Assembly: GCA_035559995.1 (NCBI GenBank)
Contig: DATMAM010000033.1
Location: forward strand, 62,001-126,000
Direction of reading: 5' to 3'
DNA: 64,000 nucleotides
Source: DATMAM01 sp035559995
GTDB taxonomy: Bacteria > Desulfobacterota > Binatia > UBA9968
A program made the position numbers and the translations under genes. Positions 55,626-63,543 of the stretch are shown one piece after another. The notes under the pieces were generated by a model, which was given only the letters and a program-made list of their open reading frames with translations, was not told the origin of the DNA and searched no databases. Position 1 is the stretch's first letter, and each line of letters opens with the position of its first letter.

Positions 55626-57949
55626 CGTTGTGCCTGTGCCGTCGCCTTCGCTTGCCGGCACGCGCGCCAGATCTTTTCCGCAGTGAGCGGCATGTCGATG
55701 TGCGTTACGCCGAACGGCGCGAGCGCGTCGATCACGGCGTTCACGATCGCGGGCGTGGAGCCGATCGTTCCCGCCTCGCCAACGCCCTTGATGCCGAGCG
55801 GGTTGACGGGGCTCGGCGTTTCGGTCCGCGCGAGCTGGAGCCGCGGCAGGCCCGAGGCGCGCGGCAGCGCATATTCCATCAAACTGCCGGTGCGCAGCTG
55901 GCCGTCCTCGTCGTAGATGACTTCCTCATGGAGGGCTTGTCCGAGCCCCTGGACGATCCCGCCCTGAAGCTGGCCGTCAACGAGCAGCGGGTTGATCACT
56001 TTGCCGCAATCGTCCACCGCGACGTACTTGTTTATCGTGATTTTGCCGGTTTGCGGCTCCACCTCGACGACGCAGACGTGCGCGCCGAACGGGAACGTAT
56101 AGTTCGACGGCTCAAACGTCACGTCGGCGGCAAGGCCCGGCTTCATCCCGGGCGGCAGATTTTTCTTGTCCTGAGCCCGCTCGGCGATTTGCTGGATCGT
56201 GAGTCCTTTTTTGGGCACGCCTTTGACAGTGAATTTTCCGCCGGCAAAGACGAGATCGTCCGGATCGACCTCCAGGAGATGCGAAGCGATCGCGCGCGCT
56301 TTCTCCTTGACTTTTTCCGCCGCCTGGTAAACGGCGATTCCGCCGACGGCCGTGGCCCGACTGCCAAACGTGCCGATGCCTTTCGGCACCACGGCGGTAT
56401 CTCCATGGGTCACGGTCACGTCGTCGAGCGCGACTCCCAGCTCGTCGGCGACAATCTGCGCGAACGAGGTCCGCTGTCCCTGGCCATGGGGCGAGGCGCC
56501 GGACAGGACTCTCACTCTGCCGCCGGGCTCCACCTCGACCTTGCCGTACTCCCACATCCCCGGCCCCATGGCGCAGATCTCGACGTAAGTCGATATCCCA
56601 ATCCCCAGATACCTTGCGCGCGATCTGAGCCTCTTCTGGTCCGCCCGCAGCTTGTTGTACCCGGCGAGGGCAAGCGCGCGATTGAGCGTCCGCTCGTAGT
56701 TGCCGCTGTCGTAGGTGACGCCGGTTGCGGTCTTGAACGGGAACTCCTTCGGCGCCGGGAAATTTTTCTTCCGCACCTTCACGGGATCGAGCCCCAGTTC
56801 CCGCGCCACGCGGTCGACGATTCTTTCGATCACGTAAGTCGCCTCCGGCCTTCCCGCTCCGCGGTAGGCGTCCGTGGCCATCTTGTTGGTAAAGACGCCG
56901 GTCACCTCGATGCTGATCGCGGGGATTTTGTAGCAGCCGGAAAGCATAAGCCCCGTAAAGGGCGGAATGGCCGGCGTGAAAAGCTGATGGTAGGCGCCGA
57001 TATCGGCGATGACCTTGTATTGAAGCCCGAGGATCGTGCCGTCGTTTTTGACCGCCGCCTCCACCTCGCCAACTTGGCCGCGGCCGTGAATCGTCGCGCG
57101 GATATTTTCTCTCCGCGCTTCGATCCACTTGACCGGACGGTTGAGCTTGAGCGCAAGGTAAGCGAGGAGTCCTTCCTCAGCATAGACATTGAGCTTGCTG
57201 CCGAACCCGCCGCCGACCTCCGGCGCGATCACGCGCACTTGATCCTCCGGCAGCTTGAGCATCTGCGAGAGATGGCCCTTCAGCATGTGTGGAATCTGGG
57301 TCGAGGACCAAACGGTAAGTTCCTTCTCGGCCGCCAGGTAGCGCGCGACGACGCCGCGCGGCTCGATCGCAATCGGCGCCAGGCGCTGGTGCACGAGGCG
57401 CTGCTTTACCACCGTGTCGGCGTCCCTGAAAGCTCTGGCCAGGTTGCCGTGCTTGAGATCGGAGCGGAACGCGACGTTGTCCGGCCATTCGGGGTGGATG
57501 ACCGGCGCGCCGGGCGCCAGCGCCTTTTCGGGATCCGAAACGACGGGCAGAGGCTCGTATTCCACCTGGATCAGGTCGGCCGCATCCCGAGCGGTATACA
57601 AATCCTCCGCGACCACCGCCGCGACTCCCTCGCCGGCGTAGCAAACCTTGTCGACCGCGAGCACGTAGTGCCGGGGAACGCGGAGCGTCTCGTTGCCGCC
57701 GCTCACCGGCAGCGTGCCGATCTCGTCTTTGACCTCGGCTCCGGTGACCACCGCGACGACGCCGGGGTGGCGGCGCGCCGCTTCGGCATCGATTTTTGTG
57801 ATCTTTGCGTGCGCGTAAGGGCTTCGCACTAGGGCGACATGGCACATGCCCGGAAGTTTGACGTCGTCGACGTATTGCCCGAGGCCGCAAAGCAGCTTCG
57901 GGTCTTCGCGCCGCTTGATCTTGGCTCCTACGAGCTTGCTTACCGGCAT
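55622..57949 (-). CDS. Molybdenum hydroxylase large subunit, form II CoxL-like
   Basis: A 775-residue molybdopterin-cytosine-dinucleotide subunit. The active-site loop reads AYRGAGR near residue 360, the signature of form II enzymes. True aerobic CO dehydrogenases (form I) have AYRCSFR, so CO oxidation is not supported. The base catalyst Glu is in KGVGEAGTIG near the C-terminus. Substrate-channel motifs such as GGGFGSK are intact. Likely substrates are aldehydes, purines or N-heterocycles; none can be chosen. The start is set at ATG 57949 (MPVSKLVGAKIKRRED), since longer frames run through a low-complexity repeat. Confidence 0.92.
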   Translation of the reverse strand: MPVSKLVGAKIKRREDPKLLCGLGQYVDDVKLPGMCHVALVRSPYAHAKITKIDAEAARRHPGVVAVVTGAEVKDEIGTLPVSGGNETLRVPRHYVLAVDKVCYAGEGVAAVVAEDLYTARDAADLIQVEYEPLPVVSDPEKALAPGAPVIHPEWPDNVAFRSDLKHGNLARAFRDADTVVKQRLVHQRLAPIAIEPRGVVARYLAAEKELTVWSSTQIPHMLKGHLSQMLKLPEDQVRVIAPEVGGGFGSKLNVYAEEGLLAYLALKLNRPVKWIEARRENIRATIHGRGQVGEVEAAVKNDGTILGLQYKVIADIGAYHQLFTPAIPPFTGLMLSGCYKIPAISIEVTGVFTNKMATDAYRGAGRPEATYVIERIVDRVARELGLDPVKVRKKNFPAPKEFPFKTATGVTYDSGNYERTLNRALALAGYNKLRADQKRLRSRARYLGIGISTYVEICAMGPGMWEYGKVEVEPGGRVRVLSGASPHGQGQRTSFAQIVADELGVALDDVTVTHGDTAVVPKGIGTFGSRATAVGGIAVYQAAEKVKEKARAIASHLLEVDPDDLVFAGGKFTVKGVPKKGLTIQQIAERAQDKKNLPPGMKPGLAADVTFEPSNYTFPFGAHVCVVEVEPQTGKITINKYVAVDDCGKVINPLLVDGQLQGGIVQGLGQALHEEVIYDEDGQLRTGSLMEYALPRASGLPRLQLARTETPSPVNPLGIKGVGEAGTIGSTPAIVNAVIDALAPFGVTHIDMPLTAEKIWRACRQAKATAQAQR

Positions 57950-57957
57950 GAGTTTTT

Positions 57958-57996
57958 CCGATTTTAGATTTTGGATTTCCGATTTTGGATTTTCGG
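57958..57996. repeat. Short AT-rich tandem repeat between small and large subunit genes
   Basis: The plus strand reads two and a half units of a CCGATTTT-A/G-GATTTT pattern, an AT-rich island inside GC-rich DNA. On the minus strand it encodes the last residues of the small subunit (KPKIQNRKSKI) and then runs into the leader of the large subunit. It looks like a simple-sequence intergenic repeat that has entered the coding end. Confidence 0.7.
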
Positions 57997-58518
57997 CTTG
58001 CGAACGCCCGTTGCCCGCGCTCTTGCTGCCGGCGCTTTCGGGCGCATGGACCTGGCCGCTTGCTGGACGGCATCGACGATGTGCTGGTAGCCGGTGCAGC
58101 GGCACAGGTTTCCGTCCAGAGCGTGGCGGATTTCATCTTCCGTGGGCCGGGGGTTCCTGAGCAGCAGTTGGTGCGCGGCGAGAATCATACCCGGGGTGCA
58201 GTAGCCGCACTGAAGCCCGTGGCAGTTCCAAAAAGCCTCCTGCAGCGGGTGGAGCCTCTCTGCCTGCCCCAGGCCTTCGATGGTCGTGACCTCGGCGCCA
58301 TCGAGCTGAACCGCGAGAACGGTGCAGGATTTGACCGCGCGGTTGTCGACCATGACCGTGCAGGCGCCGCAGATGCTCGTCTCGCAGCCGATATGGGTGC
58401 CCGTCAGACCTGCGACATCGCGAATAAAGTGGACAAGGAGAAGCCGCGGTTCTATTTCCTCGGTGTGGACGGTACCGTTGACGGTTATGGAAACCCGCTT
58501 TTTTCGCGCTTCAGTCAT
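57964..58518 (-). CDS. Molybdenum hydroxylase iron-sulfur (small) subunit
   Basis: A 184-residue CoxS/XdhC-type protein with two [2Fe-2S] clusters. The plant-type cluster ligands are in GCETSICGACTVMVDNRA. The second cluster lies in a four-helix domain with CGYCTPGM and CRCTGY. It passes electrons from the molybdenum centre to FAD. The start is ATG 58518 (MTEARKKRVSITVNG); upstream in-frame sequence lacks similarity. The C-terminal 30 residues are basic and partly derive from an AT-rich repeat. It is the first gene of the three-gene operon. The 213-base gap upstream is shared with a divergent methyltransferase gene. Confidence 0.93.
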   Translation of the reverse strand: MTEARKKRVSITVNGTVHTEEIEPRLLLVHFIRDVAGLTGTHIGCETSICGACTVMVDNRAVKSCTVLAVQLDGAEVTTIEGLGQAERLHPLQEAFWNCHGLQCGYCTPGMILAAHQLLLRNPRPTEDEIRHALDGNLCRCTGYQHIVDAVQQAARSMRPKAPAARARATGVRKPKIQNRKSKI

Positions 58519-58731
58519 TTGCTCAACTGACCTATATCGCCCGGCGCGCCGCCGATCAAGCTGGCTCAAAGAGAAAAGGAGCGTTGGTCCGACGACCGAA
58601 AAAGCGCATGATGACAGTTGCCGCAAGAAGCGGTAACGTCGAAACCGGCGGTCAAAGGGCGCGTCCAGGGGACCGTTTGCGTTGCGCCCGAGCCGTGAAT
58701 CCGTTATTCCTGGTGGCACGCGGAGCGATCG

Positions 58732-59493
58732 ATGCCGCTCGTTGAAGAGCTGGAATCCGTAGGTGATTGGCTGTTTCGCTGGCGCAGTTATTTGCCTCTG
58801 GCCGCGGCGGCGTCGGCTTTTGCCGGTCTCGAGGACTTCAGGTATCCCTACGGCTCCCATCTTCTCGACGAGCTTTGGGAGGCGTTTTGCCTCGCCGTCT
58901 CGTTTTCGGGCCTGGCCATTCGCGCGGTGACCGTCGGCTCAACGATAAGCCGCACCTCGGGCCGGAATACCGCCGCGCAGCTTGCCGCCGATCTCAACAC
59001 CACCGGCATGTACTCGATCGTGCGCAATCCCCTCTATCTCGGGAATTTTGTCGCGGTTCTCGGGGTTGTGATTTTCCTCAGGGTCTGGTGGATTGCGCTC
59101 ATCTATGTGTTGACGTTTGCGCTATATTACGAGCGAATTATTTTCGCCGAAGAGATGTTTCTCAGGCGCAAGTTCGGCGAGCGCTACGTCGAGTGGGCGT
59201 CGCGAACACCGGCTTTTTTCCCCCGCTTCAGCCAGTGGCGCCCGCCTTCGCTGCCGTTCAACTGGAAGAAGGTTCTGCGGCGGGAATATCACGGCCCGGC
59301 CGCCGTCGTCGCCAGCATGTTTTTGCTGGAGGCGGCCGGCGACCTTTATTCCGGCCATGGACTTGAGATCGACAGCTTGTGGAGAATTCTGCTGCCGCTG
59401 GCTTTCGGGTTCTATTTTGCCGTGCGCTTCTTGCATAAACGGACCGATGTTCTCCGAACCGGTAGGAAAGGCCGCGAGTGGGCTCGGTCGTGA
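58732..59493 (+). CDS. ICMT-family membrane methyltransferase (LmtA-like)
   Basis: A 253-residue integral membrane protein related to isoprenylcysteine carboxyl methyltransferases. The cofactor region contains LNTTGMYSIVRNPLYLGNF near residue 95, and RRKFGERYVEW near 147 is the usual second conserved block. Bacterial relatives include LmtA of Leptospira, which methylates lipid A phosphate; no isoprenylcysteine substrate is expected. A C-terminal extension of about 70 residues adds further hydrophobic segments (LLPLAFGFYFAVRFL). It is divergent from the hydroxylase operon and overlaps the possible start of the next gene. Confidence 0.83.
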   Translation: MPLVEELESVGDWLFRWRSYLPLAAAASAFAGLEDFRYPYGSHLLDELWEAFCLAVSFSGLAIRAVTVGSTISRTSGRNTAAQLAADLNTTGMYSIVRNPLYLGNFVAVLGVVIFLRVWWIALIYVLTFALYYERIIFAEEMFLRRKFGERYVEWASRTPAFFPRFSQWRPPSLPFNWKKVLRREYHGPAAVVASMFLLEAAGDLYSGHGLEIDSLWRILLPLAFGFYFAVRFLHKRTDVLRTGRKGREWARS

Positions 59494-59561
59494 CCGGAGC
59501 GTGCCGCAAGTCCGGCTCCTCGCGCGCGAACCAGAAATATCAAAGGGGGCGGTGGCGCTCC

Positions 59562-60728
59562 GTGGGCCCTGTCGGAACCGAATCGCCGCTTGCGGCGGCT
59601 AAAAGACTGGCGCCTGTGATCCGCTCGTCGGCCGATCGGAGCGAGGCGGATCGCGAGCTCCCTCGTCCGCTCTTCGAGGCGCTGGCCGATGCCGGGATGT
59701 TCCGGTTGGCCCTCCCGCGCGCGATCGGCGGCACCGAGATCGATGTGCCGGCGTATGTCGAAATTCTCGAGGAGATCGGCAAAGCCGACGCCAGCGCGGC
59801 GTGGATCGTCAACCAGTGCGCGATCTTTGCCACGTACGCCGCGCGCATGCCGCGCGACGTCGCCCGCCTGATCTGGATCGACACGCCGCGCAGCGTGGTC
59901 GCGAATACGCCGCTGCCGACCGCGCAAGCGGTCGTCGTGCCCGGAGGGTATCGAGTGAGCGGCCGGCAGGGGTTCAGCTCAGGCTGCCGTCACGCCGCCT
60001 GGCTTGCGGCGCGCGCGCGGGTGCTCGAGAACGGCCAGCTGAGGCTGCAGGACGGCCAGCCCGAGCAGCGCTACCTGTTTGTGCCCGCGGGCGAGGCCGA
60101 GCTGCTCGACACGTGGAAAGTGCGTGGCATGCGCGGCACAGGAACCCACGATTTTGTCGTGAAGGGCGTCTTTGTGCCCGAGGAGCGCACCGTTCTCCAG
60201 AGCGGCGCGCCGCTTGTCGAAAGCGGGCCCCTTTACCAAATTCCCCGAACGCTTTTGTTTGCGAGCGGTGACGCCGCCATCGCTCTCGGCGTGGCGCGCT
60301 CCTGCCTCGAGGCGTTTTTCGAGCTGGCTGCAACCAAAACGCCGCGCGCGATGGAAGCGACCCTGCGCGATCAGCCGCTCGTTCAGGCCACCGTCGGTCA
60401 TGCCGAAGCGAATCTTCGATCGGGCCGCGCCTTTCTCACCGAAGCGGTCCAAGATCTGTGGGCGGAAGTGACAGCGACGGGCGCGACGACACAGGAGCGG
60501 CGCGCGCTGTTGCGACTGGCGACCACGCACGCGATTCGGCTCGCGGTTCGGGTCGTGGACGCGATCTACAACGCCGCCGGCATGACGGCGATCTACGAGG
60601 GAAACCTCATCCAGCGTCACTTTCAGGATATTCACGTGATCAGCCAGCACATGCAGGGACGCCTGTCTTATTACGAGCTGATCGGCCGCCACTTGCTGGG
60701 GATCACGATCGACCTCACGCGCCCGTAA
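59562..60728 (+). CDS. Acyl-CoA-dehydrogenase-like flavoprotein (possible FMN-dependent monooxygenase)
   Basis: A protein of about 388 residues with the acyl-CoA dehydrogenase fold. The N-terminal helical domain has LFEALADAGMFRLALPRAIG. The beta domain has WKVRGMRGTGTHDFVVKGVF, where the RGTGS-like loop is typical of the DszC/HpaB-like group D monooxygenases. The C-terminal helices contain IYEGNLIQRHFQDIHVISQH, which matches that subgroup better than true dehydrogenases, since the catalytic Glu is not evident. The start is uncertain: GTG 59562 follows AGGGGG, while an ATG at 59478 overlaps the previous gene by 16 bases. A separate flavin reductase would be needed; none is adjacent. Confidence 0.78.
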   Translation: MGPVGTESPLAAAKRLAPVIRSSADRSEADRELPRPLFEALADAGMFRLALPRAIGGTEIDVPAYVEILEEIGKADASAAWIVNQCAIFATYAARMPRDVARLIWIDTPRSVVANTPLPTAQAVVVPGGYRVSGRQGFSSGCRHAAWLAARARVLENGQLRLQDGQPEQRYLFVPAGEAELLDTWKVRGMRGTGTHDFVVKGVFVPEERTVLQSGAPLVESGPLYQIPRTLLFASGDAAIALGVARSCLEAFFELAATKTPRAMEATLRDQPLVQATVGHAEANLRSGRAFLTEAVQDLWAEVTATGATTQERRALLRLATTHAIRLAVRVVDAIYNAAGMTAIYEGNLIQRHFQDIHVISQHMQGRLSYYELIGRHLLGITIDLTRP

Positions 60729-60869
60729 AAGCGCGCGGCGCGAAGCGCTTTGCCGCGAGCGCATGAATCAGCGAGTCTCAGCTTTTTGCCCTTCGCTTGA
60801 CGGCGCCCTTCGCTTGGCCTATTTTGACACCGCGTTTTTGCCGATCGTGATTTTCCCGGGAGGCCTCAA

Positions 60870-61805
60870 ATGAAATTGCTATTTTTCGATGACTTTAAGC
60901 TCGGCGTGCTGAAAGGCGACACCGTGGTCGACGTCTCGCATGTCGTGCAGGACATCCCGCACACGGGACCGCACAACCTCATCAGCGGGCTCATCGAGCG
61001 GTTTTCCGATTACCGTAGCGCACTGGAAAAGGCGGTCGCCAGCTCCGCCGGGACGCCGCTCGCGAAGGTGCGCATTCGCCCGCCCTTGCCGCGGCCGGTC
61101 AACATTGTCGCCATGGCGGTGAACTACATGGAAGACGGCACGCGCAAGGAGCCGGCGCCGATCAATGCATTTCTTAAATCGCCAAGCTCCGTTATCGGCG
61201 ACGGCGATACGATGATCCTGCCGGACGTGCCCGCGACGATCTTCGAGGGGGAAGCGGAGCTGGCGCTGGTGATCGGCAAGCGCGCGAGCCATGTGCCGGC
61301 GGAAAACGCGATGGAGTACGTCTTCGGGTATGTGAATTTCATCGACGGCTCGGCGCGCGGGCTGCCGCCCGCCGGGAACACGTTCTATCAGATGAAGTCG
61401 CGCGACACTTTCGCGCCGCTGGGGCCCTTTCTGGTGACCGCGGACGAGGTGAAGGACCCGCACAATCTCCAGGTTCGGCTGTGGGTCAACGGGACCTTGA
61501 TGCAGAACTACAACACGAGCGATATGGCGCACAAAATCCCGCGCTGCATCGAGTGGGTTAGCTCGATTCACGCGCTCGAGCCGGGAGACGTTCTCGCCCT
61601 GGGAACCAACCACCGCGGCCTCAACCCGTTCCAGGACGGCGATCTGGTGGAACTGGAAACGGAGCCGCTCGGCCGGCTGCACGTGAAGGTTCGCGACGAT
61701 CTCAAGCGCACCTGGGCGAGGGAGACGCGGCTGCAGCGCCAAGAAAAAGGGCTCGAAGGCCACACGCCGCAGCTAACCGGAAAGTACGCGAGAGCGAAAG
61801 AGTAG
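60870..61805 (+). CDS. Fumarylacetoacetate hydrolase family protein
   Basis: A 311-residue metal-dependent hydrolase or isomerase of the FAH superfamily. The metal ligands are in FEGEAELALVIGKR (the E-x-E pair) and FVNFIDGSARG (Asp). The substrate loop is NHRGLNPFQDGD near residue 250, where GL-PFQDGD replaces the usual GVG-GDVV pattern. Relatives cleave acylpyruvates or decarboxylate in aromatic-ring degradation. It follows the flavoprotein gene by 141 bases on the same strand, consistent with a catabolic unit. GGAGGC lies before the ATG at 60870. Confidence 0.9.
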   Translation: MKLLFFDDFKLGVLKGDTVVDVSHVVQDIPHTGPHNLISGLIERFSDYRSALEKAVASSAGTPLAKVRIRPPLPRPVNIVAMAVNYMEDGTRKEPAPINAFLKSPSSVIGDGDTMILPDVPATIFEGEAELALVIGKRASHVPAENAMEYVFGYVNFIDGSARGLPPAGNTFYQMKSRDTFAPLGPFLVTADEVKDPHNLQVRLWVNGTLMQNYNTSDMAHKIPRCIEWVSSIHALEPGDVLALGTNHRGLNPFQDGDLVELETEPLGRLHVKVRDDLKRTWARETRLQRQEKGLEGHTPQLTGKYARAKE

Positions 61806-62065
61806 CCGGCTCCCGGCGGCCCGAGAGCTCCACTTCGTGCCGGCTCCCGTCCTCCGATGGCATGCGCCCCATCCTACAGGTGCATTGTGGGTGGGTTGAG
61901 CGAAGGGATACCCGCCGCGGCGATTGTTTCTTCACGGAAACCTTTGGAAACGCGCGAAAGGGTAGCCGCTTGTCCTCGACGGCAGCGTCCTCAAATCAAA
62001 GACCGCGTCCCGCGCGCTTAGGATCGGGTCTTCCATTTCAAGGCGCGCGGGGGTAAATAACCCCC

Positions 62066-62614
62066 ATGGCCGACGCGCATCATCACGCTCATCCGCACTC
62101 GCATGATCCGGTGGAGTTTCGCTTCTGCCCGCGCTGCGGCGGAGGTTTAGCGCGCCGGCGCGTCAAAGCCAACGAGCCGGAGCGACTCGTGTGCGAGCGG
62201 TGCTCTTATATTTTTTATCAGGACCCCAAGGTCGTAGCCGCGACCATCTTCACGATTGACGACGCGCTTGTCCTGCTCCGGCGCGCGGTAGAGCCGGCGT
62301 TGGGGCGCTGGGTCTTTCCCGGCGGCTATGTCGATCGGGGAGAGAGCGTGGCGGACGCCGCGATCCGCGAAACGAAAGAGGAGTCGAATCTCGACGTGCG
62401 GCTGCGGGCGCTGCTCAACGTCTATTCGTACACGGGCTCTCCCAACGTCGTTGTCGTTTACGCCGCGGAAGTGATTGGCGGCCAGCTGCGCGCCTGCGAC
62501 GAGTCGGACGAGGCGCGGACGTTTACGCCCGCGCAAATTCCGTGGGAGGAGCTCGCCTTCAAGAGCACGGGAGACGCGCTCAGAGACTATCTCCAGCTTT
62601 ACGCGAAGCGCTAG
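62066..62614 (+). CDS. Nudix hydrolase with N-terminal zinc ribbon
   Basis: A 182-residue protein. A His-rich start (MADAHHHAHPHSHD) leads into a zinc ribbon with FCPRCGG and LVCERCSY (CxxC pairs). The Nudix box is GGYVDRGESVADAAIRETKE, ending ES rather than EG. The combination resembles NudC-type and other zinc-ribbon Nudix enzymes that hydrolyse nucleoside diphosphate derivatives such as NADH or ADP-ribose; the substrate is unassigned. The His-rich leader could bind metal. The preceding 260 bases (61806-62065) hold no supported gene. Confidence 0.88.
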   Translation: MADAHHHAHPHSHDPVEFRFCPRCGGGLARRRVKANEPERLVCERCSYIFYQDPKVVAATIFTIDDALVLLRRAVEPALGRWVFPGGYVDRGESVADAAIRETKEESNLDVRLRALLNVYSYTGSPNVVVVYAAEVIGGQLRACDESDEARTFTPAQIPWEELAFKSTGDALRDYLQLYAKR

Positions 62615-62668
62615 TTTCTGCTATAGGGTGATTTCGGTTTTCGCCTAAAATTCTTTGCGGAGGTTGAT

Positions 62669-63136
62669 ATGCCGATGCCGAATGTCGGAGAGAAGGCCCC
62701 GGACTTCACGCTGCCGGTCGACCGCGAGCGCAGCGTCGGGCTCAAGGACTTTCTCGGAAAGAAAAACGTCGTGCTTTGTTTCTATCCGCTGGATTTTACC
62801 GGCGGCTGACAGCAGGAACTGACGAACCTCGAGGCGGATCGCGCCGCTTTCGAGGCGAGGGACGCTCAGGTTCTGAGCGTGAGCGTTGACTCGGTTTTTT
62901 CGCACAAGGCGTTTGCGGAAAAAATGGGCGGGATCAATTTTCCGATGCTTTCCGACTTCTACCCTCACGGCGCGGTGTGCGCGCTCTACGATTGCCTGCG
63001 GCCGGCGGGATTCCCGAAGCGCGCCGTCTTCATTATCGACAAGCAGGGCATCATTCGATTTCGCAAGGAATACGAAAAGGGAATCCCCGACAACAAAGAG
63101 CTTCTCGCCGAGCTCGACAAGATCAACCAGGCGTAG
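62669..63136 (+). CDS. Selenocysteine-containing peroxiredoxin (in-frame TGA)
   Basis: A 155-residue thioredoxin-fold peroxidase of the BCP/AhpE type: VGEKAPDFTLPVDRERSVGL, then VVLCFYPLDFTGG, then TGA at 62807-62809, then QQELTNLEADRAAFEARDAQ. The TGA is codon 47, exactly where the peroxidatic Cys sits in the T-G-x-C-T-x-E pattern. The frame on both sides belongs to one protein, with no shift. A SECIS-like hairpin starts 17 bases after the TGA. GGAGG lies before ATG 62669. Selenocysteine at this place would give a faster peroxidase, as in the known PrxU. Conventional gene calling would give only a 5'-truncated gene beginning near 62879. Confidence 0.88.
62827..62855 (+). promoter_or_regulatory. 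SECIS-like hairpin after the selenocysteine TGA
   Basis: CCTCGA (62827-62832) pairs with TCGAGG (62850-62855). Inside it, GGCG (62833-62836) pairs with CGCC (62842-62845), with a GCTT bulge on the 3' side and an apical loop GATCG. The loop begins with G, 28 bases after the TGA, within the range known for bacterial SECIS elements. Confidence 0.7.
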
Positions 63137-63154
63137 CGCCAGGGGGACGGTCGT

Positions 63155-63460
63155 TCAGACTTCCACGAACAGATCGTCCCCCTCGACCTTCACGGGGTAC
63201 TTCTCCACCGCCATCCCGGGATTGAACTCGTTGGCGCCGGTCGTGACGTCCCAGCGCCAGCCGTGCCACGGACAAACCACGATTTTCCCTTCCAGCTCGC
63301 CTTCACCCAAGGGCCCGCCGCGGTGGAGGCAGGTATCGCTGATCGCGTGATAGTTGCCGTCGACGTTGAAAACCGCGATCGGCTTTCCCTTCGCGTCCAC
63401 CGTCCGCCCCGAGCCCACCGGGATATCGGTCGTTTTGCAGACTTTAACGAATTCACCCAT
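63155..63460 (-). CDS. Rieske-type ferredoxin
   Basis: A 101-residue single Rieske domain. The [2Fe-2S] ligands are in CLHRGGPL and CPWHGWRWD, with the usual spacing of about 18 residues. No membrane helix or oxygenase domain is attached, so it is a soluble electron carrier of the kind that serves Rieske oxygenases or nitrite-reductase-like small subunits. It could partner the oxygenase encoded at 50633, but the distance makes that speculative. It is convergent with the peroxiredoxin gene, with only 18 bases between stop codons. Confidence 0.93.
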   Translation of the reverse strand: MGEFVKVCKTTDIPVGSGRTVDAKGKPIAVFNVDGNYHAISDTCLHRGGPLGEGELEGKIVVCPWHGWRWDVTTGANEFNPGMAVEKYPVKVEGDDLFVEV

Positions 63461-63543
63461 GCACGATTTCCTTCCTTGTTTGGTTTGGTGTCAAAACGCA
63501 AATCGGCGAGAATCTATCTCAGCCCCGCGCTCATTTCAAGGCG

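Noticed and set aside
55622..58518. Aerobic carbon monoxide dehydrogenase
   Set aside because: The active-site loop is AYRGAGR, not the AYRCSFR of form I enzymes.
62669..63136. Reading the peroxiredoxin as a pseudogene broken by a stop codon
   Set aside because: The stop is TGA exactly at the catalytic Cys position, the frame is intact elsewhere, and a SECIS-like hairpin follows; selenocysteine is the better explanation.
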